A DNA stretch of 64,000 nucleotides, taken from assembly GCA_958450365.1 (NCBI GenBank), contig CAUEEP010000737.1, forward strand, positions 1,105,501 through 1,169,500, given 5' to 3'. Source of the stretch: Mesorhabditis belari (lineage: Eukaryota > Nematoda > Chromadorea > Rhabditida > Rhabditidae). A model generated the notes under the pieces. That model ran no database searches, had not been told where the DNA came from, and saw nothing but the letters and a program-made list of their open reading frames with translations. The translations under genes were made by a program, and so were the position numbers. This document shows, one piece after another, positions 23,540 to 36,295 of this stretch (position 1 is the stretch's first letter; every line of letters begins with the position of its first letter).

Positions 23540-25011
23540 TTATTTTGAGCCCTTTGATTTTTCAGCCTCGTTTTCCTTGTTCTGTTGTTCTTTCGCTGCT
23601 TCAGCCTCGGCGATTTCCATCTAAAAATCAATATTAATTTTGCTTTTGTGAATATGAAGAGATGATTCATGGTTGTTGTTCAACAACGAAAGAAGCATTT
23701 CGATTACAAACTTTCTATTTAGAGCATTCGTTTTCGAGAATTTCAAATTTTTTAAAAAACAAACCTCTTTGACTTCTTTCATTCGTTCCTCAAGCCGACT
23801 TCTTTGCTCTTCTCGAAGTTGACTTACAGCATCTTCAAACTCTTGACGTTCTTTGGCGTCCATCTAAAATCATCAATAACCAACTGAATCAAAAATCCAA
23901 ATACCTTCTCGAATTTCTCGTAAGCCGCGGGATCTTTTTCCAGAGATTTACTCATTTTCTCTTTCAAGAAGCCGGAAACTCCACCAGGCGGTGCCACGAT
24001 TTTATCGGGGTCATGCCAACCCTAAATTTACCAAAAGGTCATTAAAAATAAACAAGCATACCTGTAACCTTTCTTGCAATCTTACGAGGTCCTCCGTCTT
24101 GACCACCTAAAATTATATTAGTGAGAAAAGTATAGCCAATAGTCACCCTCTGTTTATCCTGGCGCTCGAATGGTCGGAAATATTTGTACATCAAATCCAA
24201 TTGATCCATCGAAAATCTGTCCCGCGATTGATGCTCTTCAAGATCTTTCTAAATCAACAACATTATGCAAAGATTGAGAATGATGCTGACTTACCGAGGC
24301 TTGTTCCCTTCTTTTTGCACCCGTTGGAGTCGCACTGTCATCATCTAGCTCTTGTTTCATTCTTAGCAACTAAATCCAGTTTTTAAACGCAATAGTGTTA
24401 AAAATACCTCCAACGCCTCGCGAAAAGTCAGCTTCGATTTGGGAATTCTCTCCGGCGCCGGTTCATAAAACCCGAACTCCCAAGCGGGATCGTTGCGGTG
24501 GGCCCATTCGGAGTCACGAGTCGGGAGTTCTCTAAATAAGCACCTTTTAAAAAAGTTAAGCCATAATCGTAGAATGAAAAACAGTAAAGCCTACTTGGTC
24601 GATGTCCATCTTTCAGGCGGATCCGTTGATTTGATGTGTATCCGGTTGATATTGTCGATGAGCTCCTCGCGTCTTTCCGCTACAGCCTAAAATTACTCCT
24701 GTTCGAAAATGTTCTTCTGAATCTATGAAGCAAGATTTTGAATTTGAATTAACTTAATTTTTTAAATGGCTACCACTACGTAAAGTTTTTGCCAAATAAC
24801 CTTCTGCAATCGTTCATCCTTTTGCGCTTCTTCAAAGTGTTTCTTTTCGCGTTCGTGGCGAGGCGCCTTGACCATCGCTTCTCCCTAAACAAATTCTTTG
24901 AAGCCAATTAAAAAAACTAACTTTCTCCATCTTTTCCACTTGTTTAACCGCTTTCTTCTGGAAGATCGTCGATTTCGTTTCTTTTCCGAGCGCGTTCCAT
25001 AGTCGCTTCAT
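23540..25011 (-). CDS. Charged helical protein of unknown family, about 300 residues
   Basis: About eight small exons give an intact frame from the ATG at 25011 (MKRLWNALGKETKSTIFQKK) to the TAA at 23540. The sequence is strongly charged, with long predicted helices (HEREKKHFEEAQKDERLQKA, and a Glu/Lys/Arg-rich tail). A central conserved-looking block contains RDSEWAHRNDPAWEFGFYEP, and further on come SMDQLDLMYKYFRPFERQDK and WHDPDKIVAPPGG. A TTTTTTAG acceptor lies just before the ATG, consistent with a trans-spliced leader or a short untranslated exon. I cannot name the family. Its many conserved-looking aromatic and Pro residues argue that it is a true gene. It shares a 377-bp divergent intergenic region with cytidine deaminase. 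Confidence 0.75.
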
Positions 25012-25388
25012 TTATCTAAAAAACACCGAGTAAAATATGTGTAACAATTACTACAAATCAACTTCATACTTTTAAATCAACTTCCACAATTTCAAAATTG
25101 CAACTTTTAGAGATCACATTCCCAGGGTCGTCTCACTTTGTCTCTAATCTCTCTTCAATATCCTTTATCGCCCCCGATATCAACTATCATTCGACGACTA
25201 ATGACGATTGATCTAACACCGGTCGAGAGAGAAATACCCCCTCTTTCTCGCATTTCTGTTTGAGATTTCACCAAAAAGCGCTCTCGTCTGGAACATTTCT
25301 GGTTTCATAGTAAATAGATCAAAGGTTCATTTCATTAGGTTTCTCTTTCTTTGACCATCAAGTTGTCTTCAATATTTCAATTTCAGCT
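25012..25388. promoter_or_regulatory. Divergent promoter between the helical-protein gene and cytidine deaminase
   Basis: This 377-bp region is the only DNA between the start codons of two genes read in opposite directions, so it must hold both 5' regions. It ends in acceptor-like AGs at both starts (TTTTTTAG before the minus gene, TTTCAG at 25380-25386 before the plus gene), as expected for trans-spliced messages. A purine-rich stretch GAGAGAGAAA near 25225 and a pyrimidine stretch CCCCCTCTTTCTC next to it form an imperfect inverted repeat. No specific factor site is assigned. Confidence 0.55.
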
Positions 25389-26019
25389 ATGACATCGGAT
25401 GAGGACCTAATGGCGAAAGCGGTGGCCGCTTTGCCCCTTGCCTATTGTCGCTATAGCAAATTCCCTGTCGCGGCCGCTCTACTCTGCAAAGATGGAACGG
25501 TTTTTACCGGAGGTATGCCAAAATTAAATAGATCCGCGTTATACGTACATTCAAAATCGATGTACAAAATCGATCGATTCAAAATCAAAAACTTTAGTAA
25601 ATGTGGAGAACGCATCGTACGGTGGAACGATTTGTGCCGAAAGAAGCGCCTACGTGGCTGCCGTTTCTCAAGGAAAACGAGAATTCTTGGTACCTAGCAG
25701 CTCAATTAGTCTTGAGAGACACTTTTTAAGACGATTGCTATCGCCACTGAGTTGGAAGCACCAGCTGCACCTTGTGGAATCTGTAGGCAATTCATGAACG
25801 AATTCGGCAACATCAAGGTAAACAAAGTGAAAACCAAACTTTTCAAAGCAAGTTTCAGGTTATCTTGGGGTCTTCAAAAAACTGCAAAACGCTCGTCACA
25901 ACAATAAAGGTAAACTAAAAATCTAGTGCAGCTAAAGTACACGTATTTAGGAGCTTCTCCCGCACTCATTTGGCCCCACAGATCTGAGCAATCACGCCAC
26001 CGAGCTAGCTTACAATTAA
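25389..26019 (+). CDS. cdd: Cytidine deaminase
   Basis: Five exons (25389-25514, about 25597-25690, 25730-25817, about 25859-25910 and about 25951-26019) join into a protein of about 140 residues. This is the normal length of the small tetrameric cytidine deaminase. The substrate-binding and catalytic motif NVENASYGGTICAERSA contains the first zinc ligand Cys and the catalytic Glu. PCGICRQF supplies the other two zinc-binding cysteines. The enzyme deaminates cytidine and deoxycytidine to uridine and deoxyuridine in pyrimidine salvage. The ATG follows a TTTCAG acceptor by two bases, fitting trans-splicing. A canonical AATAAA is at 26038-26043. The gene appears intact. Confidence 0.95.
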
Positions 26020-26419
26020 AGGATATGTCACCACGTTAATAAAACTTTTGGATGGATCCATTCAACAAGTAGCACACCACCATAGGCTTGTCTTTCGTAT
26101 TGCCGAAATGCATTGAATAGATATTTGAGTTGACGATTTTTCAAATCTTCATGGCATTTTCAGAAACAAGATTGATTATAACAAACATTTATTTGTCTCT
26201 ATGGATGGAGTAACAACAATCAAATAATTAACCAATGAAAATAAACACGGGGATTGGTCAAGACCGGTATTCTGTAGGTAAAGTTGCGGAAAGGTCTGAA
26301 GTCAAATAACCAATTTTCATTTCAATGGCTATGGAGCTGAAAGGGCACTTCAATAACAGTTCAGACTAATAAGATAGAGACATCTTACAACAAACAAAAA
26401 CAACAAAAATTACAGCAGT
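26020..26419. other. Convergent 3' intergenic region
   Basis: About 400 bp lie between the stop codons of cytidine deaminase (+) and imb-3 (-). The AATAAA at 26038 serves the plus gene. I see no open frame or repeat of note here. Confidence 0.6.
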
Positions 26420-29400
26420 TTAAGAAACAATCTTGTTGACCGTGGCTTGTTCGGCTTCGTTGAGTCCAGCAGCTTGGATGCAACTGCTGAAGACAGCGTG
26501 ATCTTGTGCAAGCGTGCGAAGAATCTAAAAATCAAATAATGATAACAAAAAAGTAGAGCAATTACATTTGAAAGCCGAGTTTTGACTGGTGTCACATTTT
26601 CATCCTCATCGTCGAAAGCTCCGTTGTGAAAAGCTAGCACAACTATTCGACAAATCAGAGGCAATCCGCTGTTGTTCTCACCCAAGACCTAAAGTAGAAA
26701 TTGAGATTGAAAAACAGTAAATAACTTACATAAGCGTTATTTGATTCGACCAGATCAGCAAAGAAGCCATAGATGTGAACAGACTCTTCAGGATCATTCC
26801 ATGTTGGAAGCCACGAGAGGAAGAGTGGAATAGCCTAAACACTTTTGGAAACTTGGTCAATCTTAAACCATACTTGAGCTTGATCAATTTGTCCTCCACA
26901 GTGCTTCAAGATCTTTGCGACAGCAGAAATAGCGTTCTCGGTAGCAGTGGTGCCTAAAAATAAAATTACTTCTGTACTTGTTGTCAGTTACAGACCTTCC
27001 TCAGTTGCGCGAGCATCAGGTTGAGAAATCATTTCAGCCAGAAGTGGAAGCACTTGCACGCAGACATCGGTGAAAAGTGTGCCCTGAAGAGCCATAACTC
27101 CTAAAACAAAAAATAAAGCTAGTACGGCAGTTTTTTCGTTACCAAATCCATACGACGTAGCCTGACGCACTTCAGGGTGCTGATCTTTCAAGCACTCCAC
27201 CAAACGAGGAGCAAAAGCTTGTTGGATGAGCTGTGCTTCCTAAATAAGTGATTTTATAAACAACGTGTTCACACTAGGATTTTACTTTTGGAGCGAACTC
27301 AATCAAATCGTCCACCATGCAAACAGCCCATTGACGATCCGTGAAATCGCGACTTTGATCAATCATAGCAACAATACCAGGAATAATCGATTGGACCATT
27401 GGGTAGAAAGTTGGACCGAACGACTAAAATTAACCATTTAATACTTTGATCTAAAAACTAACCTTGAAGCAAGCATGGAAGAGATCTGACACGCGACCGA
27501 GCAAGTTAGCATCACTTTCCTGATCTTCATCAGCATTATCGTGTGCGTCTTCTGGATCGGCATCTTCATCCACCTACAAAAAAGACATTATTAGTTTAGA
27601 CTTGATAGCCGACCTCTTTAGCTTCTCGTTGATTACGGCGTTCCTCGAAATTCGTCAACTGATCCCTGATGATTTCCGCAATCTTTGCAAGTTCTTCATT
27701 TGAAAGAGCGGTTCCAAGCAATGTGACGGCCTCTGCGATGGAATTGATTTGCTCAGCAAGGACATCTAGATCGTGCTCGGAATTCAATGCTTCCTCCAAA
27801 GCCGGGTAGTAGGTCTAAACAAGCATTTAGTCATAATGCATTCTCAGAAAAAAAGCTTTACCTGCCAGAGCCGATACATCACTTCAGGTCCTTGTTGCTT
27901 GAAGCACTCCAAAAATGCTGGCAACACTTCAGCCGACGACTCCCTGACTCCTAAATTTTATTCGTACCTATTAATTCATGTGTTAACAAACCTTCATGGA
28001 ACATGAACTTCAGATTCTTGAGAACATGTGGCAGCACTTGCTCGACATAAGGACCAAACATTTCTAAAAATGCATAGAATTAATAGTCCCAAGCTTGCAT
28101 ACCTTTCAACTCTCTAGCATAGCAGACGAGCATTTCGCAAGCGGTGACCTTTTCCTCAATTCCAGCCGTTCTGATCCCGAACGAGCGATTGTCACCAACA
28201 GACGTGAACGACCATGCAGGATCATCTTCATTGGCTTCCGAGTCTACAATATATGCTCTTCAAACATTTGATAACAGTGGCATACCGTCAACAACAGTCA
28301 CTTCGGGAGCATACTCGACGGACCGAATAATTGGTGGCATCACAAGCGGAAGATACGGAGCAAACAATGGTCCAAGAACCTAAAACCTTTCGGTAAACCA
28401 AAATAAAGACATAGCTTACCTTGCAAATCCGGGTCCATGAGCTGATCATGTAAGTGGTTTGTGGATCATCAGGTGGAAGATTTGGCCTAAAGGAATTTAA
28501 TTAAGGATAACAATGTACATAAACCAACATCGTATCAGCAAGCATGTTCATAATTTCCTGCCCGTCATTCGCAAACTTCTCCCGTCCAACAGCAAGCCCA
28601 ATAAGTGAGACACATTCGATCGTCTTTCCTCGAAGCAGCTAAACCGAATTAATAATGAAGTCAAAATATTAATGAGATACCTTGTAGTCGTCACCACCAG
28701 AGTTTTGCAAGATGAACTTCAGAGGCACAATCATTCGATCGTAATAGTGAATGAATTCAGCCTCGGCCGCATCCGCAACTTAAATAACATAACTTACAAA
28801 AGGTAAGTTTCGATTAGAAAACCTGACGCAATAGTTGTTATCACTTGCTCGAGAACCAACTTCTTGTTTTTCTCAACCAGATGTTTGTAAGTCGCTTCCA
28901 AAACTTGCTCGAGAGAGCTCATCATCTGAAATAATGACTCGTTTTATTAAAGTTAAATAATACTCACATCCGGTAAATAATTAGAGATGATGTTCTTGGG
29001 GCACTCCTCGCTGAAGTTGACCAAAGCTGCACCAGCATGGGCGGCCACACGCATCACCGATAAGTCCAATAGAGTGTGAACAAGAGCAGGTACAACCTAA
29101 AACAAAGGTACAAATTTTACATGAAAACTTTTTAAAACCTTCTCGTGGCATTTCTTCTGAAGAGTAGGTTCAAAATCGGTCGACATTTGTCCTAAAAATA
29201 AAGTTATCCACTTTGTTGGAAGAAATAGTCCCTACCCAAGGCGTTGCAGGCTGCGTAACGAACACGTGGATGCTAAAACCAAAATTTGTATAACTTTCTG
29301 CCTAATAACAAACCTCATCAAGAAGGTATGGAATAACTTTCTCAACAATTTCCACAATCTTTGCCTCCATCACCGATTTGCAACCCTCGCCAATTGTCGA

Positions 29401-31010
29401 TAGTGTGAAAATGGCCGCATGCCGCTTCTTCCAATCACCTAAACAGGAAATCAAGATCTTCTTGAAGAGCAAGTCATACCATTGTTGAGAAGTTGTGAAA
29501 CAATTGCCAACGCCGGCTGAAAAGTGGCCTTGCCGCCCAAAGCACAGCAGATTCGATCCAATGACGTTTCTCCAAGAGCAGCATTATCTTCTTCGACATC
29601 CTCGTCAGCATCATCCACGGAAAGCCAATCTAAACAATTAAATTTGAGAAATCTTTATATTACAATTTACCTTCTGTGTCATCTTCCAAGTCCGTCATAG
29701 AGAGAATACAAACTTCCACTAAAACAAAGCAGATATTAAAAATTTAAAAAAACTTTGACGTACACATTGTTGGAATGAGCTGAGCGGCTCTTTTCTTGAT
29801 CATGTTTGGTGCTGCCTCGCAGAAAGACGCGATGATCTCCAGAGACGTATGGCGGTAGGACTCCTCCAATTCGGTGTTCTTCACGGTCTAAAATTTAACA
29901 AACATTATAACCAATTGATCAAAACCATACCGTAAGCGCGAACACCAAGATGTCGTTCAGGTATGGCGTCAACGTTTTAGGCACAGTGGTGACCAAGTCG
30001 CAAAGTGATTGTAGAGGGACATCATCGTCTTCCGATGTAGTGACAATATGTTGGCAAACCCAAATCAGTAAAGTATAAAAACTTCGTTAACCATTCAAAC
30101 TACCTTCAAAACTTGAGGAATGAAGGTCCCAAGCTGCTTGAGAGCCTTGTCGTCGTCGTCGTTGTGACACATGAAAGCTGACAACGCTTTAACAGCAGCC
30201 GAGCGAACATAGACCGCTTCGTGGACCAAACACGCTTGGAAGATGGCTTTGATCCCTGGCAAGTACTTGTCCTGATCAAGTCCAAAGACGTTTGGCACTT
30301 CTCTAAAGAATTTTTAATGAAGATCAAAATAGAACAAAACTAACTCGATAATCGACATCGCCACAACTTTCAAATTCGCATTGGCAGACGAGTTGCAGTG
30401 CTCGATGAATTGAATGATCTTCCCACACTTCTGGACGCCACTTTCCTCATCTAAACAAGTATTTTATTAAAACATATGGCAAAAAAAAACTAACCAATCA
30501 TGTTCATTGCAAATTGCGAGATGACATCGGCTAACTTCTTTTGCAATTGAAGCGATGGCTCCTCGGTGGCCGCATGCAAGATTCCCTCGATGTATTGACC
30601 TTGTTGTTCGGCACTCAGCACCTTCAAAGCGGCCTCGAAGTCGAAATCCCATAGGCGTCGCGTCAAAACAAGAGCCATTGACCGAATCTAAATATTAAAA
30701 TTTTAAGATGAATGAATCTATATCACTATCGCTGTACGAAGATAAACGAATGTAAATTGAAATGAGCCAGTGCTTTAATAAATTAAAAAAGAAAGTTGAC
30801 AACTTACATCTTCCGAGGCAGAGCGCTCCAAGTAGAGTTGAAACAAGAGGGTGATCTTCTGTGAAAGGTCGATCTTTTCATATTGGTCCTCGGCTTCTTT
30901 TCGCTTCTAAACAAAAAAAGATAAAACTAAAGTGATAGTGATAAACGAACCGTGTTGTCTGTGTCAAGCATTTGCGCAACCAGACGCCCAAATTGTTGAA
31001 ATTCGGCCAT
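26420..31010 (-). CDS. imb-3: Importin beta-3 / karyopherin (IPO5, RanBP5)
   Basis: More than twenty short exons, mostly separated by introns of about 45-60 bp, run from the ATG at 31010 ([20 protein letters not shown]) to the TAA at 26420. The product is a HEAT-repeat protein of about 1,090 residues. Diagnostic pieces include a C-terminal HEAT repeat with [11 protein letters not shown] (about 27160), the acidic [20 protein letters not shown] loop (about 27500-27575), and [10 protein letters not shown] near 30060. These match the order of human IPO5. The protein carries ribosomal proteins and histones into the nucleus in a Ran-GTP-dependent way. Compact introns contrast sharply with the repeat-filled introns of fnci-1. 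A repeat with two E2F-like sites lies about 340 bp upstream of the start. Confidence 0.95.
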
Positions 31011-31334
31011 GGCGAACTGAACTTGACAAATTGTACTCTCGATAACCCATAAAAAGAAAAAAAACAATAGTGAAAAAGTTAGAAAAGCAATAATGATACT
31101 ATTGAAACGAAACTATGTCGATCATGTGAAACTACATGCTATAAGTCCAACAGGTTCTTTCCGAAACTTTGTTAAGGCCTAAGCTTGCTCGCTCTCGATA
31201 CGTTTTAACCAAGAAAATAGTGAACAATTTAGTTTATAAATAGAAAAAGCGCACGATAAAAAATTTCATAACTTTTCGTCTGGTTTCAAAAAATTAACTT
31301 CCGTTAATGGTTACAGTAGGCTTCTAAGGCCGTT

Positions 31335-31437
31335 TGTGTTATAAAACGCGGGAAAACGATTTAAAAGGGCGGGAAAAGGGAAAGGGACACAAAAACGAGA
31401 GGAGCGCTTTCCTGTTAGGCAAGGAAAATGGATTGAA
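31335..31437. promoter_or_regulatory. Repeat with two E2F-like sites upstream of imb-3
   Basis: Contains GCGGGAAAA at 31348-31356 and 31369-31377, which match the E2F/DP consensus on the minus strand, followed by TCCTGTTAGGC. A close relative lies at 37931-38030, upstream of fnci-1. The imb-3 ATG is about 340 bp away. Confidence 0.5.
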
Positions 31438-31652
31438 ATGAGCTAAAGGGGATTTTAAAAAATTTGCAAAAGGTTATGTTCTTAGTTTTGAAGAGAATGC
31501 GACCAACTTTGAAAAGTTGAAGTAAATTTTGTATGGAAAACAGGTAAAATTTGGGAAACTGCAAACTAAAGTGTGGCCCTAACGGAAGAAAACTTGCAAA
31601 TGAAAAATTTTTGCTGGTGAACTTGCTGAGAGATCATTATTGCAGTATTAAA

Positions 31653-32376
31653 TACTCTAAGTAGAAGCCCCCCTACGGGAGCGTCGCGTAGTCTAAGTTT
31701 ACTCTCAAATAAACGCTCATATCTCAGTACCAGTACGTTTGTTTCTGCGCGCTTGGGTATCAGAGTAAAGTAGAGAGAATGGGTGATTTTTTGAATATAT
31801 AACGCATATTTTAAGCATTAACCAGCCAACAAAAAGCATTAACAAAAATGGTTGAAAAGTGACAAAAAAGCCGATTTTTCTTCATTTTTCAATCAATTTG
31901 TTCTGAGCGGCTGGTTAATGCTAAAATATGTGTTATATCTCAAAAATCATCCATCCTCTCTACTTTAATTTGATATCTAAGCGCGTAGAGAGATGAGCGG
32001 TTCTTTGACAAGGGGAAGTCCTTAAGATCCGCAAAAATATAAAAAAGCAAAAAGCTTTGCAGCAAAAGGATTCGAACCAGCGGCACAAAAACCAAGGGTC
32101 GCGCCTGACACAAGACGTTTATCCACTAGGCCACAGCCGCATTCTCTTCCAACGCCTGAGGGACTTTATAAGGTAAGTGCTAAAACTTCTGTGCCAAATA
32201 TCTTGCGTTTGGGCAAAAGTTTTATAGATATTCGTGATCAGCATAAGATCTATAAGGCATTCTATAAGATCCATTTGGTCTCAGCTAAATTCCAGATGCG
32301 GGCCTGAAGGACTTCCCTTGTGAGTGTAAACTTAAGCTACGCGACGCTCCTATAAGGGGCTCCTCTATTAGAATAT
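31653..32376. mobile_element. Nested snap-back element upstream of imb-3
   Basis: Outer arms contain GGAGCGTCGCGTAG and its inverse (31678 and 32335). Inner arms of about 80 bp lie at 31749-31830 and 31907-31987. A tRNA-like segment lies on the minus strand at 32068-32147. Confidence 0.75.
32068..32147 (-). repeat. tRNA-like insertion
   Basis: Minus strand reads GTGGCCTAGTGGATAAACG then CTGGTTCGAATCC, giving both A- and B-boxes. The acceptor stem does not close. Confidence 0.6.
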
Positions 32377-33252
32377 TTATGATAGTTCAATTCAGTCGAA
32401 TTAACAGATTCTCAAAAGCAAATTACCTTCAAACTCAGCTTTTAGAGTTGTTTTGTGCGGAAGAGACTTAAGCTACTATAAAGTAGCAGATCATCCCGTC
32501 TGTGACTTGTTCTTGACTTGCTTTTTAAAATTTTATCAACAAGTTCACGATTTGCATGGCTTTTAACGATTTGCATGGCTTCTTTTAACGATTTGCATCG
32601 CTTTTAACAAGACTTCTAAATCAGAACTGACTTGTGGATAAAAATAAGATAAGCTCGGGTCTCTGGATATCTGATATCCGCATACAAAGTATTCCTATTC
32701 ACGGCCATTTTCTATCATTTACATAGCAATGGATCACTTTCTTTTACATTAACGGCTTTTTCATAGTTAGTGAGGGATAAGAAAGATATAAAATAGAGGA
32801 TTGCTACTTTATCTAATAGTTAATTCGAATGTTGATAAACAAAGTTTACAGTCTTCCGGAAAACATGAAACTCTAGATACTGTACAGATTACATTCACCC
32901 AATTTTTAGAAACGACTATCAAAAAGTGAATCGTCTCGCATATCGACACATCAAATCTTGTGGAATTTTTCGTCAAAAAAATATGACTCGGTTATTATGA
33001 ATTTTCACTCGGATCAGGTGAGTTTTTACAGAAAGACAAAGAAAGTCAAACAATAAACTTGTCAATATCTGGGTCGTACTGTACTTTCATAAACGCGTGT
33101 TACCTCCCATTCCTTAATGTCGGCACATCAAACCATTTTGCTATCTGGAAAACAAAAAAAAATTAGTAAAGTAAAGAAAAAACAACTAAAAAGAGCAGTA
33201 AATAACAAGAAAAAAATCTTAATTTCGTCGAAATATGACTTTCCATTATATA

Positions 33253-34906
33253 CACCCATGCACAAAAAAAATGTCACATCGTTTTTACAAAACTTTACGC
33301 CTAAATTTGACCTACTAAACGTGTTCCAAATTCTATGCTGTCAAAAGGTTTTAGATAGCAAAAAGCTTCTACTTTCTTGTGAAAAAGTGTTCAAGTTCCA
33401 GCAATTTGTTTAAATTTTTATTTTTCAATAAATACCGGAAGAACACCAAAAACGGGTGCACAAAAAAAATGTCACATTTAACTTGAACCTGCTCTTTTTC
33501 CGTTTTACTTTTTTTTTGATTGCATTCTTTTATGCTAATTTTTTAAATTTTAGAATGGTAAAATCACAGCTCTCAACGCCAGACAAAGAAAAGATTGTTG
33601 AAGCAAGGAAACAAGGAATCCCGCGGAAACAGGTGACCGAGCTGTTCAAATGTGATGTAAGAACCGTTTCTCGCATTGCTGCGAAGTCGAGAACGACTGG
33701 AAATTTGCACAGGACACCAGGAAGTGGACGGCCACCAGCCACTACACCACGCGAAGACAAGGCTTTGATTTTGGCGTACAATAAGGACCCGAATCTTAAC
33801 GCGTCGGATGGTGTTTGCCTCATCAAGCAACAATTCGGCAAGGATATCAATCGAATGACAGTGAGCCGACGCTTGAATCGAGCAGGATTGATAACTAGAA
33901 GGGCCGCCAAGAAGCCTCTGATGGTTGCCAAGCACAGGAAGATCCGACTCGAGTTCGCAAAAAAGTACCAAAGTTGGACGCCGAATGACTGGGCCAATGT
34001 CATTTTCACCGATGAGTCGAAGATCAATCTCTTCAACCCTAATGGCAATCACTTGATCCGGAGACCAGTTGGACAACGCCATAACATCAAATACTTGCGG
34101 CCGACAGTCAAATTTGGTGGCGGATCGATTATGCTATGGGGTAAAAGAATTGTTCCCTTATGTGAACTAATCTTGCTTTTTTTTCAGGAGCGATGAAGTT
34201 CACCAGGTCCGCTCGTCTTTCTCAACTCAACCTTGAAGGCCCAGCGGTACAAGACGATCCTGGAGAATGATCTTCTTCCATTTGCGACCACGAATATGGG
34301 ACAAGGATGGTTGTTGTACCAGGATAACGCTCCGTGTCACAAGCACCAGATGTTGATAGGAAGGGTCGGCCGACTTTCAAACGGTGGAAGGGCTCGTTTA
34401 CCGGGATAGTTCGCTGACAATCGTGTCAAGCTCGTCGCTGCTCCACCTTACAGCCCGGATCTCAACGTAATCGAGCATTTGTGGTCGCACATCAAGGGTA
34501 AACTGAAGGGCAAACGATTTGCGACCAAGGTTGGAGCTTTGGTACTTCATTCGAAGCGGAAGATTTGAGGATCCTCTTGGAGGATTTGACTGATTCGATG
34601 CCACGGAGGATTCAGGCAGTTATTCAAGCTAAGGGAGGCCCGACAAAATATTAGATTTTTGTTTTTATCAATTTTTATTTTATGTGTGACATTTTTTTTG
34701 TGCACCCGTTTTTGGTGTTCTTCCGGTATTTATTGAAAAATAAAAATTTAAACAAATTGCTGGAACTTGAACACTTTTTCACAAGAAAGTAGAAGCTTTT
34801 TGCTATCTAAAACCTTTTGACAGCATAGAATTTGGAACACGTTTAGTAGGTCAAATTTAGGCGTAAAGTTTTGTAAAAACGATGTGACATTTTTTGTGCA
34901 TGGGTG
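33253..34906 (+). mobile_element. Decayed Tc1/mariner-superfamily element (Tc3-like) with TA duplication
   Basis: The element is flanked by TA and has inverted terminal repeats of about 225 bp (33253-33478 and 34685-34906). Each begins CACCCATGCACAAAAAAAAT. A second, similar motif (CGGGTGCACAAAA) sits at the inner end of each repeat, resembling the double transposase-binding sites of Tc3. The transposase frame starts at 33555 with an N-terminal paired-like helix-turn-helix. It has the first catalytic Asp in FTDESKINLF, then QDNAPCH and PDLNVIEHLW (third residue Glu). A 47-bp intron lies at 34141-34187. Confidence 0.9.
33555..34665 (+). pseudogene. Broken transposase of the Tc3-like element
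   Basis: Exon 1 (33555-34140) is open for 195 residues. After the 34141-34187 intron the frame shifts by one base within about 25 bases. A later segment carries a premature TAG around 34408-34410 and another disruption near 34565. The DD34E residues are all still recognisable in separate frames, so this is a recently inactivated copy rather than a functional source. Confidence 0.88.
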
Positions 34907-34979
34907 TACTAAAAAATGCCGAGTACGGTATTTATCCATGCTTTAGCGCGCAAAAAGTTGTCAAATTGCACTTTTGGAT

Positions 34980-35367
34980 ATACATTTCGAGTGCCCCCCC
35001 CCCCCCTGTGTCCCCCTTTTGCCCCCCCTAAGTGTCCCCCTCAAAGTGTCCCCTTTTTGTCCCCCTAAAGTGCCCCCCCCTAGTATCCCCCTATTTTTTT
35101 TCATATCAATATATGTAGGGAGATGTTAAAAAACCGTAGTAAGTGAGAGAAACAAGCAAACATTAGCAAGCCTCGTGATTATTAGGCTGTCCAGAAAGTC
35201 TTTTTGTTCCTTTTCCTTGGAGAGCAAAAAGTTGTGATTTGATATGAAAAAAAATAGGGGGATACTAGGGGGGGGGGACACTTTAGGGGGACAAAAAGGG
35301 GACACTTTGAGGGGGACACTTAGGGGGCAAAAGGGGGACACAGGGGGGGGGGACACTCGAAATGTAT
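34980..35367. mobile_element. 388-bp palindromic element with 10-bp target duplication
   Basis: Termini ATACATTTCGAG and CTCGAAATGTAT are flanked by the direct repeat ACTTTTGGAT (34970-34979 and 35368-35377). Arms of about 120 bp consist of C-rich units of the type TGTCCCCCT. A target duplication of 9-10 bp is typical of Mutator-like elements. Confidence 0.85.
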
Positions 35368-36295
35368 ACTTTTGGATTTAAACTGTTATAACTTGTTACA
35401 GGTATATCCAATTTTTGTACTGTTTCTTTTAAAATGAAGATCCTATTCTGGCAACTAAATTTATCCCTTGATAACACATAATTTTCTGTTTTTGATGAGA
35501 TATGGGCATCAGAAGGCAGGGCATTTTGGAGTTTTACACTAAAAACATGCATTTTTTTTCGAAAAATTTGATTTTAAAAAAATCTGTCAAGCGGATTTCA
35601 AAATTTTTGAAAAATTTGAAATCAGCTCACTTTTTCACGTTAAATGGTGCATAGCACATCAAAATCCGATAGAAAACGCATTTTCGCGCCGATGTGCATC
35701 GGGAAATCAAAAGCGCAAACGATACGAAACTCTAGGAACTAAATTTTATTTGAAGACCTCCTCAAAGCCGTCCTCTCTCATATCCAAACTCAAATTGTCC
35801 GAAGTCATCTCGAGCTAGTGGACCTTCTCGATGCATTGTCCGATCATTTCAGCACACTTTTCTTCGCCAAACATGTTGGTCAACGATTCGTTTTCTAGAA
35901 CGTGTCAACTTTCGAAAACTTGCGTAATCTTGTCTCTAGTTTTTATCCAAGGGTCAAGGGTAAAACTAAGGACAAGGTTACGATAGTTTTTTGAAAGCTG
36001 ACACATTTTAGAAAACACGCCTGCCTAATTTAGCTGTTTGCTCGTATCGAGCAGAGGTGAAATCTGTCCTCAATTCAACGATTTCTCAGCTGAATACACT
36101 TCCAAATACCCTAAAGTCGCGAGTATAAGTTCATCCGAATATAAGTTCTGAATTTACATTTAAAGGGCATTTAAAGGGATGGAAAATTTTCTTCTTTCTT
36201 TAATTTTTATTGTTTTTTTGTTTTTTTTGTTTTTTATTGTTTTTTTTGTTTTTTTTAATTTTTAATTTTACTAACGTTTTTTCATTTTAGATACG

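Noticed and set aside
33530..34082. Open frames on the strand opposite the Tc3-like transposase
   Set aside because: Antisense shadows of a clear transposase reading frame.
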